Part shown: in pieces, positions 1-6,713 of the stretch
How positions within the stretch are numbered: position 1 is the stretch's first letter
Layout: the number at the start of each line of letters is the position of its first letter
Origin: CAVBBU01 sp963593765
GTDB lineage: Bacteria; Bacillota; Clostridia; Lachnospirales; Lachnospiraceae
Length of the DNA: 16,691 bases
Direction of reading: 5' to 3'
Assembly: GCA_963593765.1 (NCBI GenBank)
Contig: CAVBBU010000037.1
Span: 1-16,691 of the forward strand
The notes under the pieces: model-generated
The model's input: the letters and a program-made list of their open reading frames with translations, nothing else
Told to the model about the DNA's origin: nothing
The model's database searches: none
Position numbers and translations under genes: made by a program

Positions 1-117
1 CACATACGTATAATGCAGGTACGTTCGCACTCTAGTGCTCGAGCAGTGGTTCTAACAAGCCTGCCAGAGGCAGCCTTTAAGAACCAGCCTCGCACATGCC
101 CTGCATAATAGTATGTG
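1..117. ncRNA. Candidate structured RNA domain, branched (5' domain)
   Basis: No protein gene is credible here, but the segment folds onto itself. Bases 1-19 pair with 100-117: 1-7 with 111-117, 9-11 with 108-110 and 13-19 with 100-106, interrupted only by a bulged base 8 and an A/A mismatch (12/107). Inside lie a perfect small hairpin (27-30 with 35-38, loop TCTA), a self-complementary TGCTCGAGCA at 36-45 that competes with it, and a stem-loop at 48-85 (48-53 with 80-85, 57-59 with 75-77, 61-65 with 69-73, loop AGA). A closing helix, an open region with small hairpins and a terminal stem-loop loosely recall 6S RNA, but I recognise no family sequence. The outer helix reaches base 1, so the element may continue outside the window. 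All pairs are Watson-Crick, so the transcribed strand is undetermined. The fold is seen; being an RNA gene is inferred. Confidence 0.42.
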
Positions 118-496
118 TCTGCTCGAGGGCTGATTATTCTAAATATTTAGTTGAAAATCAGAACGAAATATTAGAATTTAGAGATAGTGCAATAGGGCTA
201 AAACCTGCATATATGTGACCAAGCGAATTTGTTTTGTGACACCACTTTAATAAATGTGAGTTTTCTGATTATCGAAAATATCCCACTGTTGAAGCACCGC
301 CAAGACGAGCAACGCTCGTCAATCAAAGGCGGTGCAAGTTTGGGATATTTTCGATTGGTTATGAAGAAAACGAAGATTTATATAAAATGGCAAGCAAAAC
401 AACCTGAGGCTTGGCACATATATGCAGGCATTGATATATCATTTACAAAAACCTATTATTCTAAATTATATGTATGTGCTGCTAAGAGGACGTTCG
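111..496 (+). repeat. Short direct repeats shared by the two ends of the structured region
   Basis: Three short motifs occur twice in the same orientation. ATTATTCTAAAT is at 133-144 and 455-466. GTATGTG followed by a CTGCT...GAGG core is at 111-128 and 472-489. ACGTTCG is at 21-27 and 490-496. Their order differs between the two ends, so this is not one simple duplication. Copies of the first two motifs are alternative partners for the same complementary strands: 175-182 for the first, 1-7 for the second. This suggests related structural modules rather than chance, although the region is AT-rich and short repeats are expected to some degree. Confidence 0.4.
175..467. ncRNA. Giant near-continuous hairpin, candidate large structured RNA
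   Basis: Successive helices nest from the outside inward: 204-217/415-428 (14 bp), 219-224/409-414 (6 bp), 229-236/395-402 (8 bp), 242-255/376-390 (13 bp with one mismatch and one bulge), 260-266/365-371 (7 bp), 271-285/341-355 (15 bp), 294-301/328-335 (8 bp) and 304-310/314-320 (7 bp) capped by loop AAC. About 78 Watson-Crick pairs lie within 225 nt, separated by small internal loops. Weaker outer pairing may extend it: 190-193/430-433, 183-186/437-440 and 175-182/460-467. Such a long rod could be a large ornate ncRNA (ROOL, GOLLD and OLE are known large bacterial classes), a retron-like msr-msd, or a MITE-like inverted repeat. No reverse transcriptase, transposase or clear target-site duplication is visible in the window. 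The pairing is directly visible; function and strand are unknown. Confidence 0.55.
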
Positions 497-504
497 TTAC
501 ACAA

Positions 505-598
505 GTTTGCAATTAAAAAAAATAGTGCTTGCAGCTTATAGCGTTATCTAACGCAGCTGCTTGCACTATTTTTCGGAATATACGACTGTTTGCAATTA
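505..598 (+). repeat. 11-bp direct repeats flanking the terminator hairpin
   Basis: GTTTGCAATTA occurs at 505-515 and again at 588-598, in the same orientation, bracketing the 518-573 hairpin. The right copy abuts the stop codon of the AGCS transporter at 600-602. Direct repeats around a hairpin can be the scar of a small insertion, a recombination product or chance. No inverted termini typical of an insertion sequence are seen. Confidence 0.4.
518..573 (-). terminator. Strong bidirectional Rho-independent terminator
   Basis: A three-step hairpin: 518-528 pairs with 563-573 (11 bp), 531-535 with 556-560 (GCAGC/GCTGC) and 541-545 with 550-554 (GCGTT/AACGC, loop ATCT). On the minus strand it starts about 26 nt after the AGCS stop codon and ends in an eight-T run (complement of the A run at 515-522), so it should end the asnS-to-AGCS transcript. 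On the plus strand the run is five T (569-573), so it could also end any transcript crossing the structured region from the left. Bases 184-192 are complementary to 561-569, which would compete with the hairpin in a plus-strand transcript. Confidence 0.85.
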
Positions 599-599
599 T

Positions 600-2132
600 T
601 TATTTCTTATTATCCCAAAACTCCAGATCATCTCTTCCAACCGTCTTAGAAGTAAATGCAGTCCCATCATTTAGCTTATAATGCTTAGTCGCTCTAAAGA
701 CATACTTAGCACCTATATAAACAATAGGAATATTAAAGTAAACTATGAGGATATTGCCAAGGTCAGAGAATGCCCAAAGCTCACCAAGCTCATATCCAGC
801 TATCTTAGATAATATACCAAAGAGAGCTATACATATTCCTATACCCTGAACCAGTCTTACACATGCCTTACTCTTATTTATACGTGTTGCAGCAATTCCT
901 GAAAAGCTTATCATACCTATAAGACAGGTATATGCAAAAAGTGTAAAGCAAAGTGTAACAAGAAGAGTTATAGCACTGTTAAAGGCAGTTCCCGGTGTAA
1001 GTACTGCGACTGATGCATTAAACTTAGGAAGCTTATCAAGTGCATCCCATGCTGCAAATGAATCGCCTATCCAGCAATGTGCCATAACAACTACAAATCC
1101 AGTAAGTGTACATACAACTATAGTATCAAGGAAAACTCCTATAGAGGCTACAAGTCCCTGCTCACAAGGATGCTTAGTATCAGATGCAGCAGCAGACATA
1201 GTGATAGTTCCCTGTCCGGCTTCATTGCTCATAAGCCCTCTTTTAACTCCCTGTGCGAGAACTGTTCCAAAGGCACCGCCAAATACTGCCTCCGGCTTAA
1301 ATGCACCTGTAAATACCGATGCAAAGAAGTAAGGTATACGATTGATATTAAGTATTATAAGAATGACAACAGTGATTATATATACAACTGCCATAAAAGG
1401 AACCATCTTATCAGTGATTTTAGTTACCTGCTTGATTCCACCAAAGGCTATTATAGCAGTTATTGCGATTACAATTATTCCTACTATATAATAGAATATA
1501 GAATCAGAAGCAAGAGTTGTACCTGTAGCTGTTTCAACCATAGTACCTATTGCAGTTACTACATATGAGCCCTGTGCAGGAAGGCAGCAGTAAGCATATA
1601 GTATATATAATACAGAAAGCATTACACCTACCCATGCAGCACCGCCAAGAAGCTTTCTTCCATAGAATGGAAGACCGCCGACTAGCTCGTTTCCATTTTT
1701 TTCCTTAAACATCTGTGCAAGAGTTGCTTCCATATAAGCTGTAGCCATACCAAGGAATGCAGAAACCCACATCCAGAATACAGCACCAGGACCTCCGGCT
1801 GCTATAGCACCGGTTACTCCGATTATATTTCCGGGTCCTATTCGCATAGCCGTGCTTAGGAAAAATGCTGCTAACGGTGAAATACCTATCTCAGCAGTCT
1901 TTTTTTCGGTAAGTATGCCAATTCCCTTTTTAAAATGAGTTACCTGTATAAAGCCTAATCTAAATGAAAAGAATATACCCGAACCCATAAGAAGAATTAT
2001 AGCAAGTGAAAAGTTTCCAAGTACCGGAATAGCCTTATACCATGCAAAGTTTGTAGGAAAGTCCCATAGAAAATCCGACACAGGCGTTATAAAGCTAAAC
2101 ACATTGTTGATTGCAGCAAAAACCGATTCCAT
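600..2132 (-). CDS. Alanine or glycine:cation symporter (AGCS family)
   Basis: A 510-residue integral membrane protein of the AGCS family, which takes up alanine or glycine together with Na+. The family core is clear: residues 96-130 hold the MRIGPGNIIGVTGAIAAGG stretch followed by the FWMWVSAFLGMA helix and a YMEATLAQMF segment. Further hydrophobic helices run to about residue 475, giving the roughly 11 spans expected, and the length is usual for the family. A purine-rich site (AAAGGGGG, complement of 2141-2148) lies 8 nt before the ATG. It starts 17 nt after the stop codon of the YhaN-like gene and is the last gene before the 518-573 terminator, so it is probably co-transcribed with asnS. 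The exact substrate (alanine or glycine) cannot be read from sequence. Confidence 0.93.
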   Translation of the reverse strand: MESVFAAINNVFSFITPVSDFLWDFPTNFAWYKAIPVLGNFSLAIILLMGSGIFFSFRLGFIQVTHFKKGIGILTEKKTAEIGISPLAAFFLSTAMRIGPGNIIGVTGAIAAGGPGAVFWMWVSAFLGMATAYMEATLAQMFKEKNGNELVGGLPFYGRKLLGGAAWVGVMLSVLYILYAYCCLPAQGSYVVTAIGTMVETATGTTLASDSIFYYIVGIIVIAITAIIAFGGIKQVTKITDKMVPFMAVVYIITVVILIILNINRIPYFFASVFTGAFKPEAVFGGAFGTVLAQGVKRGLMSNEAGQGTITMSAAASDTKHPCEQGLVASIGVFLDTIVVCTLTGFVVVMAHCWIGDSFAAWDALDKLPKFNASVAVLTPGTAFNSAITLLVTLCFTLFAYTCLIGMISFSGIAATRINKSKACVRLVQGIGICIALFGILSKIAGYELGELWAFSDLGNILIVYFNIPIVYIGAKYVFRATKHYKLNDGTAFTSKTVGRDDLEFWDNKK

Positions 2133-2149
2133 ATAAGTATCCCCCTTTG

Positions 2150-4009
2150 TTATAGATTTATAAGCTTAAAGTCCTTTGATGCAATATCTAATATAGCAGC
2201 CTCTCTTTGATGGCAGGTAAAGACAAGCATCTGACTTTTATAGCTTTCTGCTAGGTAGCTAAGAGCAGTTTCAAGTCTGCCCTCATCATAATTAACAAAG
2301 CTGTCATCGAATATAAGAGGAAGCCTTTCACCATCCTTTTGAAGTAGGCTAGCACTAGCAAGTCTTAGTGCTAGGTATATCTGATCCATAGTACCAGAGC
2401 TAACCTGGTCTATAGGAACAAGCTTATCCCTTGTATTCATATATACAGACATATCCTCGTCTACGCTCATAGAATTGTATATGCCTCCGGTTATTCCATT
2501 TACAAGCTCTGAAGCTTCCTTGTTTAGATACAAGCCAAAGGAATCTCTGATAGTAGTTGATAGCTCTGACATAGTTTCAAGAGCAAGGTCTATAGCATCT
2601 ATCTCAAAGCGAAGCCTTTCATTTTCCTCTATGGTCTTTTTAAGAACCATATTTTCATCCTTAAGAGTAGTAAGATGTTCAAGCTGTTTTTCAAGCTCCC
2701 ACTGACTCTTGTGTTCATTTTCTATTTCAGTATCATACTCAGACTGCTTGCTGTTTAACAAATCAATATTAACAGCTATAGATTCTATATTAGTTTTTCT
2801 GTCTGTACATTCGTTATATATGTGATTGTAATTATCCAGCTTATCATATGCATCAGTCACAGATGAGGAGCTTAGATTATCATCCTCTAAAATAGTACTT
2901 AGCTTTTTATCAAGCTCATCCTTTCTTGCCTTGCACTCTGCACTATTTTTACTTTGCATTGCACTTAATGCTATGTCTATAGCGATTATAACTATAGATA
3001 TGCCCCATACTGCATAGAACAAATGAATGTATGAAATTCCGGTATGCAGGCTGATGATGTTATTATCCTTTGTCATAAAGACATATGCGGCACATAAAAG
3101 AGATATGCATGCAGTAATAAATGAAATTATTATGCAGCCATCTACGCCCTTTGACTTAGCTTTAGCATATAGCTTATTATAATCAGAATAGCTTGCTTCT
3201 ATATTACTTTTATAATCAGCTATGCTTTGCTTATCCTCTAAGCCCTTGCTTTTAAGCAGCTGCATATCAGATGCATTCTTTGCAATTAAGTCCTCTTTGT
3301 CTGCTTGAAGCTTAGATATCTGCTCGGCGGTCTCTGCCTTTTGCTCCTTTAGCTCCTTTATATGGCTTTTATAAATAGGAGAAACTATATCTTCTTCTAT
3401 ACTCTTTATCTCAGAAAGATTAGAGGTATAGGTTTTAACAGCATCCTGTGAAAGCTGTGATACAAATGACTTTCTTTGTGCCTTTAGGTAGCTGCTTGCC
3501 TTAGTTATATTGAGGGACATATTTCCTGTCGTATTAAGGTTTGCAATATAATTTTTAAGCTCAACTGCCATATTAGAATCAGTAGCACTTTTTAGCTGAC
3601 CTATGCTTACTGTATTAGTATATGCTGCCTCAGATAGTGAGTTAAGCATTTGACTAAGCAGCTTAGAAGGAGAATCTATGCTCTTGCCATTTGTTTCATC
3701 AATTATAGTAAGGTCTATAGCACTCCTTCTAAAATCTCTTTCTATTCTGTAAATATTGCCCTTATATTCTGCTCTTATATATCCTCCATAAGGACCGTGT
3801 GACCAAGGCTCGTACTTGGAAAATAAATCCGTTTTAGCCCCGCGGCCTCTGCCTCGCTCAAGTCCATAAAGCATAGCACGAATAAATGAATGTATAGTTG
3901 ATTTTCCGGCTTCATTGTGACCATATATAATATTGATATGCTTATCAAGCTCTATATCCTTATTAGAGAGCTTACCAAAGCCGTCTATATGTAGATTAAG
4001 AAATATCAT
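2150..4009 (-). CDS. YhaN/SbcC-like AAA ATPase with coiled coil and membrane hairpin
   Basis: A 619-residue Rad50/SbcC-superfamily ATPase closest in layout to Bacillus YhaN. The N-terminal half-site has Walker A GHNEAGKST at 30-38 and a Q-loop glutamine near 138. The C-terminal half-site has signature SSGTMDQ at 537-543, Walker B LPLIFDDS at 563-570 and a switch histidine at 600. Between them lie coiled-coil segments (about 205-290 and 353-480) joined not by a CxxC zinc hook but by two hydrophobic spans (about 291-313 and 329-351), a likely membrane hairpin. B. subtilis YhaN is considerably longer, so this is a compact form. Its ATG overlaps the stop of the upstream phosphoesterase (ATGA) behind an AAAGGAG site, which points to translational coupling and a two-protein complex. 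The likely role is processing of DNA ends; the membrane link is inferred. Confidence 0.85.
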   Translation of the reverse strand: MIFLNLHIDGFGKLSNKDIELDKHINIIYGHNEAGKSTIHSFIRAMLYGLERGRGRGAKTDLFSKYEPWSHGPYGGYIRAEYKGNIYRIERDFRRSAIDLTIIDETNGKSIDSPSKLLSQMLNSLSEAAYTNTVSIGQLKSATDSNMAVELKNYIANLNTTGNMSLNITKASSYLKAQRKSFVSQLSQDAVKTYTSNLSEIKSIEEDIVSPIYKSHIKELKEQKAETAEQISKLQADKEDLIAKNASDMQLLKSKGLEDKQSIADYKSNIEASYSDYNKLYAKAKSKGVDGCIIISFITACISLLCAAYVFMTKDNNIISLHTGISYIHLFYAVWGISIVIIAIDIALSAMQSKNSAECKARKDELDKKLSTILEDDNLSSSSVTDAYDKLDNYNHIYNECTDRKTNIESIAVNIDLLNSKQSEYDTEIENEHKSQWELEKQLEHLTTLKDENMVLKKTIEENERLRFEIDAIDLALETMSELSTTIRDSFGLYLNKEASELVNGITGGIYNSMSVDEDMSVYMNTRDKLVPIDQVSSGTMDQIYLALRLASASLLQKDGERLPLIFDDSFVNYDEGRLETALSYLAESYKSQMLVFTCHQREAAILDIASKDFKLINL

Positions 4010-5082
4010 GTCGCACTCCTTTCATCCGTAGTATGTAAAAGGGCATTGACACCATAATACAGAGCCTTTTTTTCTACAGCAGATAGATTTTCATGATGCA
4101 GCTTTCTTATAAAGAAGCCTATCATATCTGAAGGGTGCTCGGCAAAGAGCTCAGTAAAATCATACTTTGGCTCTGACTCATCTAAAATTTCTATTATGCG
4201 GCCTCTTGCCTTAATCGCTTCAAGATCAAATTCTATGTCAGGACTTCTAAGCCCACGAATCTTAAAGCGATAGATATTTTGCTCGCCTCTTTTTGACATC
4301 TCGCCGGTTATAGTCATAAGCAGCTCTGCATTAGTAGTTTCAGGAGTAATACTTATAACAAGGGAAATGTATTTGGTTTTAGAAACAGGAACAAAATTAA
4401 GTGAGGTCAGCTGGCGGCTTATAGGATTTATCTCGCCTATGTAGTAGCCATGCTCACCGCTGTCTGTTTTATCAAGTGGCTCTGGCGAGCCGCAGTAGGC
4501 TACGCTTCCATCTGCAGGGAGAGTAGGCTTGTGAATATGCCCAAGGCCGCAGTATGAAAATCCAGCCCTAGAAAGCTCTGCCTTATCAAAAGGAAGATGC
4601 TGCGGATCTCCGCCATGTGCCAAAAGTATATTTATATGTCCATTGTCCGGAACCTTGACTCCGCTAAGAAGATTTTCTGTAATCTCAGTTTTGTTATAAG
4701 AAAATCCATAGACCTCGGTATTGATATCATCAAAATATACACTGCCTAGAGTGCTAGAACTTAGGTAGCTGACATTAGATGCCCATGGAAATGTCAGCAC
4801 TGCGGAATTATCTCTTATATAATCATGGTTGCCTGCGATTATTACTATATGCACCGAAGGTATAGTTGAAAAAAGATAATTTACCTCTTTTAAATCTCGA
4901 ACCAGCGGCTGCCTGTGAAAGAGGTCGCCGGCTATTAAAAGAAGCTCTACGTTTTGCTCCTTAGCAGCATTAATAATAGTTGCAAGACTTTCTGTTACGG
5001 CATTAGCCCTTTCGCTGCTCCAGGGCTTGTCTGCATCTGGCTTCATGCCATAGTGTATATCACCAGTATGTATAAATTTCAT
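4006..5082 (-). CDS. SbcD/YhaO-like metallophosphoesterase (DNA exonuclease subunit)
   Basis: A 358-residue calcineurin-like phosphoesterase of the Mre11/SbcD/YhaO group. All the metal-binding motifs are in order: TGDIHYG (Asp8, His10), AGDLFHR (Asp53), GNHD at 84-87, LLAHGG (His156) and GLGHIH (His182, His184). The C-terminal 100 residues would be the capping and ATPase-binding part; the length is a little under typical SbcD. An AAAGGA site (complement of 5090-5095) lies 7 nt before the ATG. It starts 28 nt after asnS and overlaps the next gene by 4 nt. With the YhaN-like ATPase it should form a Mn-dependent nuclease acting on DNA ends or hairpins; this role comes from the family, not from anything specific seen here. 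Confidence 0.9.
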   Translation of the reverse strand: MKFIHTGDIHYGMKPDADKPWSSERANAVTESLATIINAAKEQNVELLLIAGDLFHRQPLVRDLKEVNYLFSTIPSVHIVIIAGNHDYIRDNSAVLTFPWASNVSYLSSSTLGSVYFDDINTEVYGFSYNKTEITENLLSGVKVPDNGHINILLAHGGDPQHLPFDKAELSRAGFSYCGLGHIHKPTLPADGSVAYCGSPEPLDKTDSGEHGYYIGEINPISRQLTSLNFVPVSKTKYISLVISITPETTNAELLMTITGEMSKRGEQNIYRFKIRGLRSPDIEFDLEAIKARGRIIEILDESEPKYDFTELFAEHPSDMIGFFIRKLHHENLSAVEKKALYYGVNALLHTTDERSAT

Positions 5083-5110
5083 AGATATATCCTTTCTGCT
5101 TTACTTTTAA

Positions 5111-6502
5111 TTACAGATCGCATGAGCCTACTGTACGTGGATAAGGAATAACGTCTCTTATATTGCTCATGCCTGTTATATACATTACAGCTCTCTCAAA
5201 GCCTAGTCCAAAGCCTGAATGTCTAGTCGAACCATACTTTCTAAGATCCATATAGAAATCGTAATCGGATTCACGCATACCAAGCTCCTCTATACGATTT
5301 TTAAGTATCTCATAATTATCCTCACGCTGGCTGCCGCCTATTATCTCACCTATGCCGGGAACGAGGCAGTCCATAGCTGCAACAGTCTTGCCATCTGGAT
5401 TAAGCTTCATATAAAATGCCTTGATATCCTTAGGATAATTAATTAGGAATATAGGCTTTTTATAAACCTGCTCAGTTAAAAATCTTTCATGCTCTGTTTG
5501 AAGGTCACAGCCCCAGCTTACCTTATAATCAAACCTGTCATTATTCTTTTCTAGTATCTCTACAGCCTCTGTATAGCTTACTCTGCCAAACTCAGAATTC
5601 ATAACATGCTCTAGCTTTTCAAGAAGCCCCTTATCTACAAACTGGTTAAAGAAATTCATCTCATCGGGAGCATTATTAAGGACGTACTTAATTATATATT
5701 TAAGCATATCCTCGGCTATGTCCATATCGCCCTCGAGGTCGCAGTATGCCATCTCAGGCTCTATCATCCAAAACTCTGCGGCATGTCTTGTTGTATTAGA
5801 ATTTTCTGCACGGAAGGTGGGACCAAATGTATATATATCTCTAAATGCCTGTGCATAGGTTTCGCCATATAGCTGTCCGCTAACAGTAAGATTAGTTTCC
5901 TTTCCAAAGAAATCCTTGCTGTAGTCAAGCTCGCCATTTTCATCAAGTGGTGGGTTCTTAGGATCAAGAGTAGTTACTCTAAACATCTCGCCGGCACCCT
6001 CGCAGTCACTTCCTGTTATAATAGGTGTATGTACATATACAAAGTTTCTCTCCTGGAAAAAGCTATGTATAGCATATGCTATAAGTGAGCGAACACGGAA
6101 TACCGCCTGAAAGGTATTCGTACGTGGACGAAGGTGAGATATAGTTCTTAGATACTCAAGAGTATGTCTCTTTTTTTGAAGAGGATAGTCAGAGGCAGAC
6201 GCACCCTCTACAGCTATGCTGCTTGCCTGAACTTCAAATGGCTGCTTTGCATCCGGAGTTGCAACTAGTGTTCCTTCTATAATAAGTGCAGCACCTATAT
6301 TAATCTTGCAAATGTCTGCAAAATTTTCCATGCTGTCGTGGTAAACTACCTGAAGCTGGTTAAAGCTTGTTCCGTCTGATACAGATAAAAAGCCAAAGCT
6401 TTTAGAGTCACGATTGCTGCGAACCCAGGCTCCTATGCTTATAGTTTTGTTATAAAAGTTTTCTGGATTTTTGTAGATATTTTTAATAGTGATTAAATTC
6501 AT
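5111..6502 (-). CDS. asnS: Asparagine--tRNA ligase
   Basis: A 463-residue class II aminoacyl-tRNA synthetase that charges tRNA-Asn with asparagine. An OB-fold anticodon-binding domain covers about 1-100 (GAWVRSNRDSK at 24-34). The catalytic domain has motif 2 FRAENSNTTRHAAEFWMIEP at 230-249, the AsnRS-type GEIIGGSQRE at 385-394 and motif 3 GFGLGFERAVMYITG at 430-444. The C-terminus IRDVIPYPRT followed by a short tail fits AsnRS rather than AspRS, as does the family-typical length. A GGGGG site (complement of 6508-6512) lies 5 nt before the ATG. It is the first gene of the minus-strand unit. The leader is only about 25-30 nt from the proposed promoter, so there is no room for a T-box and none of its conserved sequence is seen. 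Confidence 0.96.
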   Translation of the reverse strand: MNLITIKNIYKNPENFYNKTISIGAWVRSNRDSKSFGFLSVSDGTSFNQLQVVYHDSMENFADICKINIGAALIIEGTLVATPDAKQPFEVQASSIAVEGASASDYPLQKKRHTLEYLRTISHLRPRTNTFQAVFRVRSLIAYAIHSFFQERNFVYVHTPIITGSDCEGAGEMFRVTTLDPKNPPLDENGELDYSKDFFGKETNLTVSGQLYGETYAQAFRDIYTFGPTFRAENSNTTRHAAEFWMIEPEMAYCDLEGDMDIAEDMLKYIIKYVLNNAPDEMNFFNQFVDKGLLEKLEHVMNSEFGRVSYTEAVEILEKNNDRFDYKVSWGCDLQTEHERFLTEQVYKKPIFLINYPKDIKAFYMKLNPDGKTVAAMDCLVPGIGEIIGGSQREDNYEILKNRIEELGMRESDYDFYMDLRKYGSTRHSGFGLGFERAVMYITGMSNIRDVIPYPRTVGSCDL

Positions 6503-6534
6503 TTTATCCCCCTAAGCACAATATAATTCCTTTA

Positions 6535-6563
6535 ATTATAGCATAGAACTGCCTGTTTGGTTA
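6535..6563 (-). promoter_or_regulatory. Probable asnS operon promoter (extended -10)
   Basis: On the minus strand the complement of 6535-6540 reads TATAAT, directly preceded by TGC (complement of 6541-6543), an extended -10 arrangement. The -35 position at 17-bp spacing (complement of 6558-6563) reads TAACCA and is poor, as extended -10 promoters tolerate. Transcription would start near 6527-6529, giving a leader of about 25 nt. Confidence 0.55.
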
Positions 6564-6641
6564 TTAGTCATAATAATAGAAGAAAAAATTGTTTAAAAAG
6601 TAAAAATGTACAATAAAAGCTAGAAATTGCAAGAATATTTA

Positions 6642-6670
6642 TTCACATTTACCAAAATTGATGATATAAT
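6642..6670 (+). promoter_or_regulatory. Sigma-A-type promoter of the glgC operon
   Basis: TTCACA at 6642-6647 (five of six bases of the -35 consensus), a 17-bp spacer, then a perfect TATAAT at 6665-6670 with TGA just before it. This is a strong housekeeping promoter. It leaves a leader of roughly 35 nt before glgC and is the only convincing promoter found ahead of the six plus-strand genes, which follow with very small gaps or overlaps. Confidence 0.8.
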
Positions 6671-6713
6671 TATTTCGCAAGAACATATCTAAAACTGACT
6701 GCGAGGTGTAAAC

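Noticed and set aside
151..177. Possible promoter TTGAAA ... TAGAAT in the structured region
   Set aside because: The 15-bp spacer is too short and both boxes lie in the helix-forming linker, so the match is probably chance in AT-rich DNA.
204..428. Insertion sequence or MITE as a firm call for the long inverted repeat
   Set aside because: There is no transposase, no convincing target-site duplication at its ends, and the complementarity continues through the centre instead of being limited to termini.
229..516. 95-residue open frame on the plus strand with a TTG start
   Set aside because: It has no ribosome site, no recognisable domain, and runs across both arms of the giant hairpin, whose self-complementarity explains the sequence better.
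1077..1568. 163-residue open frame antisense to the AGCS transporter
   Set aside because: Its low-complexity Tyr/Ser/Cys/Asn-rich composition is the mirror of transporter codons, and it has no start signal.
6503..6713. T-box leader upstream of asnS
   Set aside because: The conserved T-box sequence is absent and the proposed leader is only about 25 nt.
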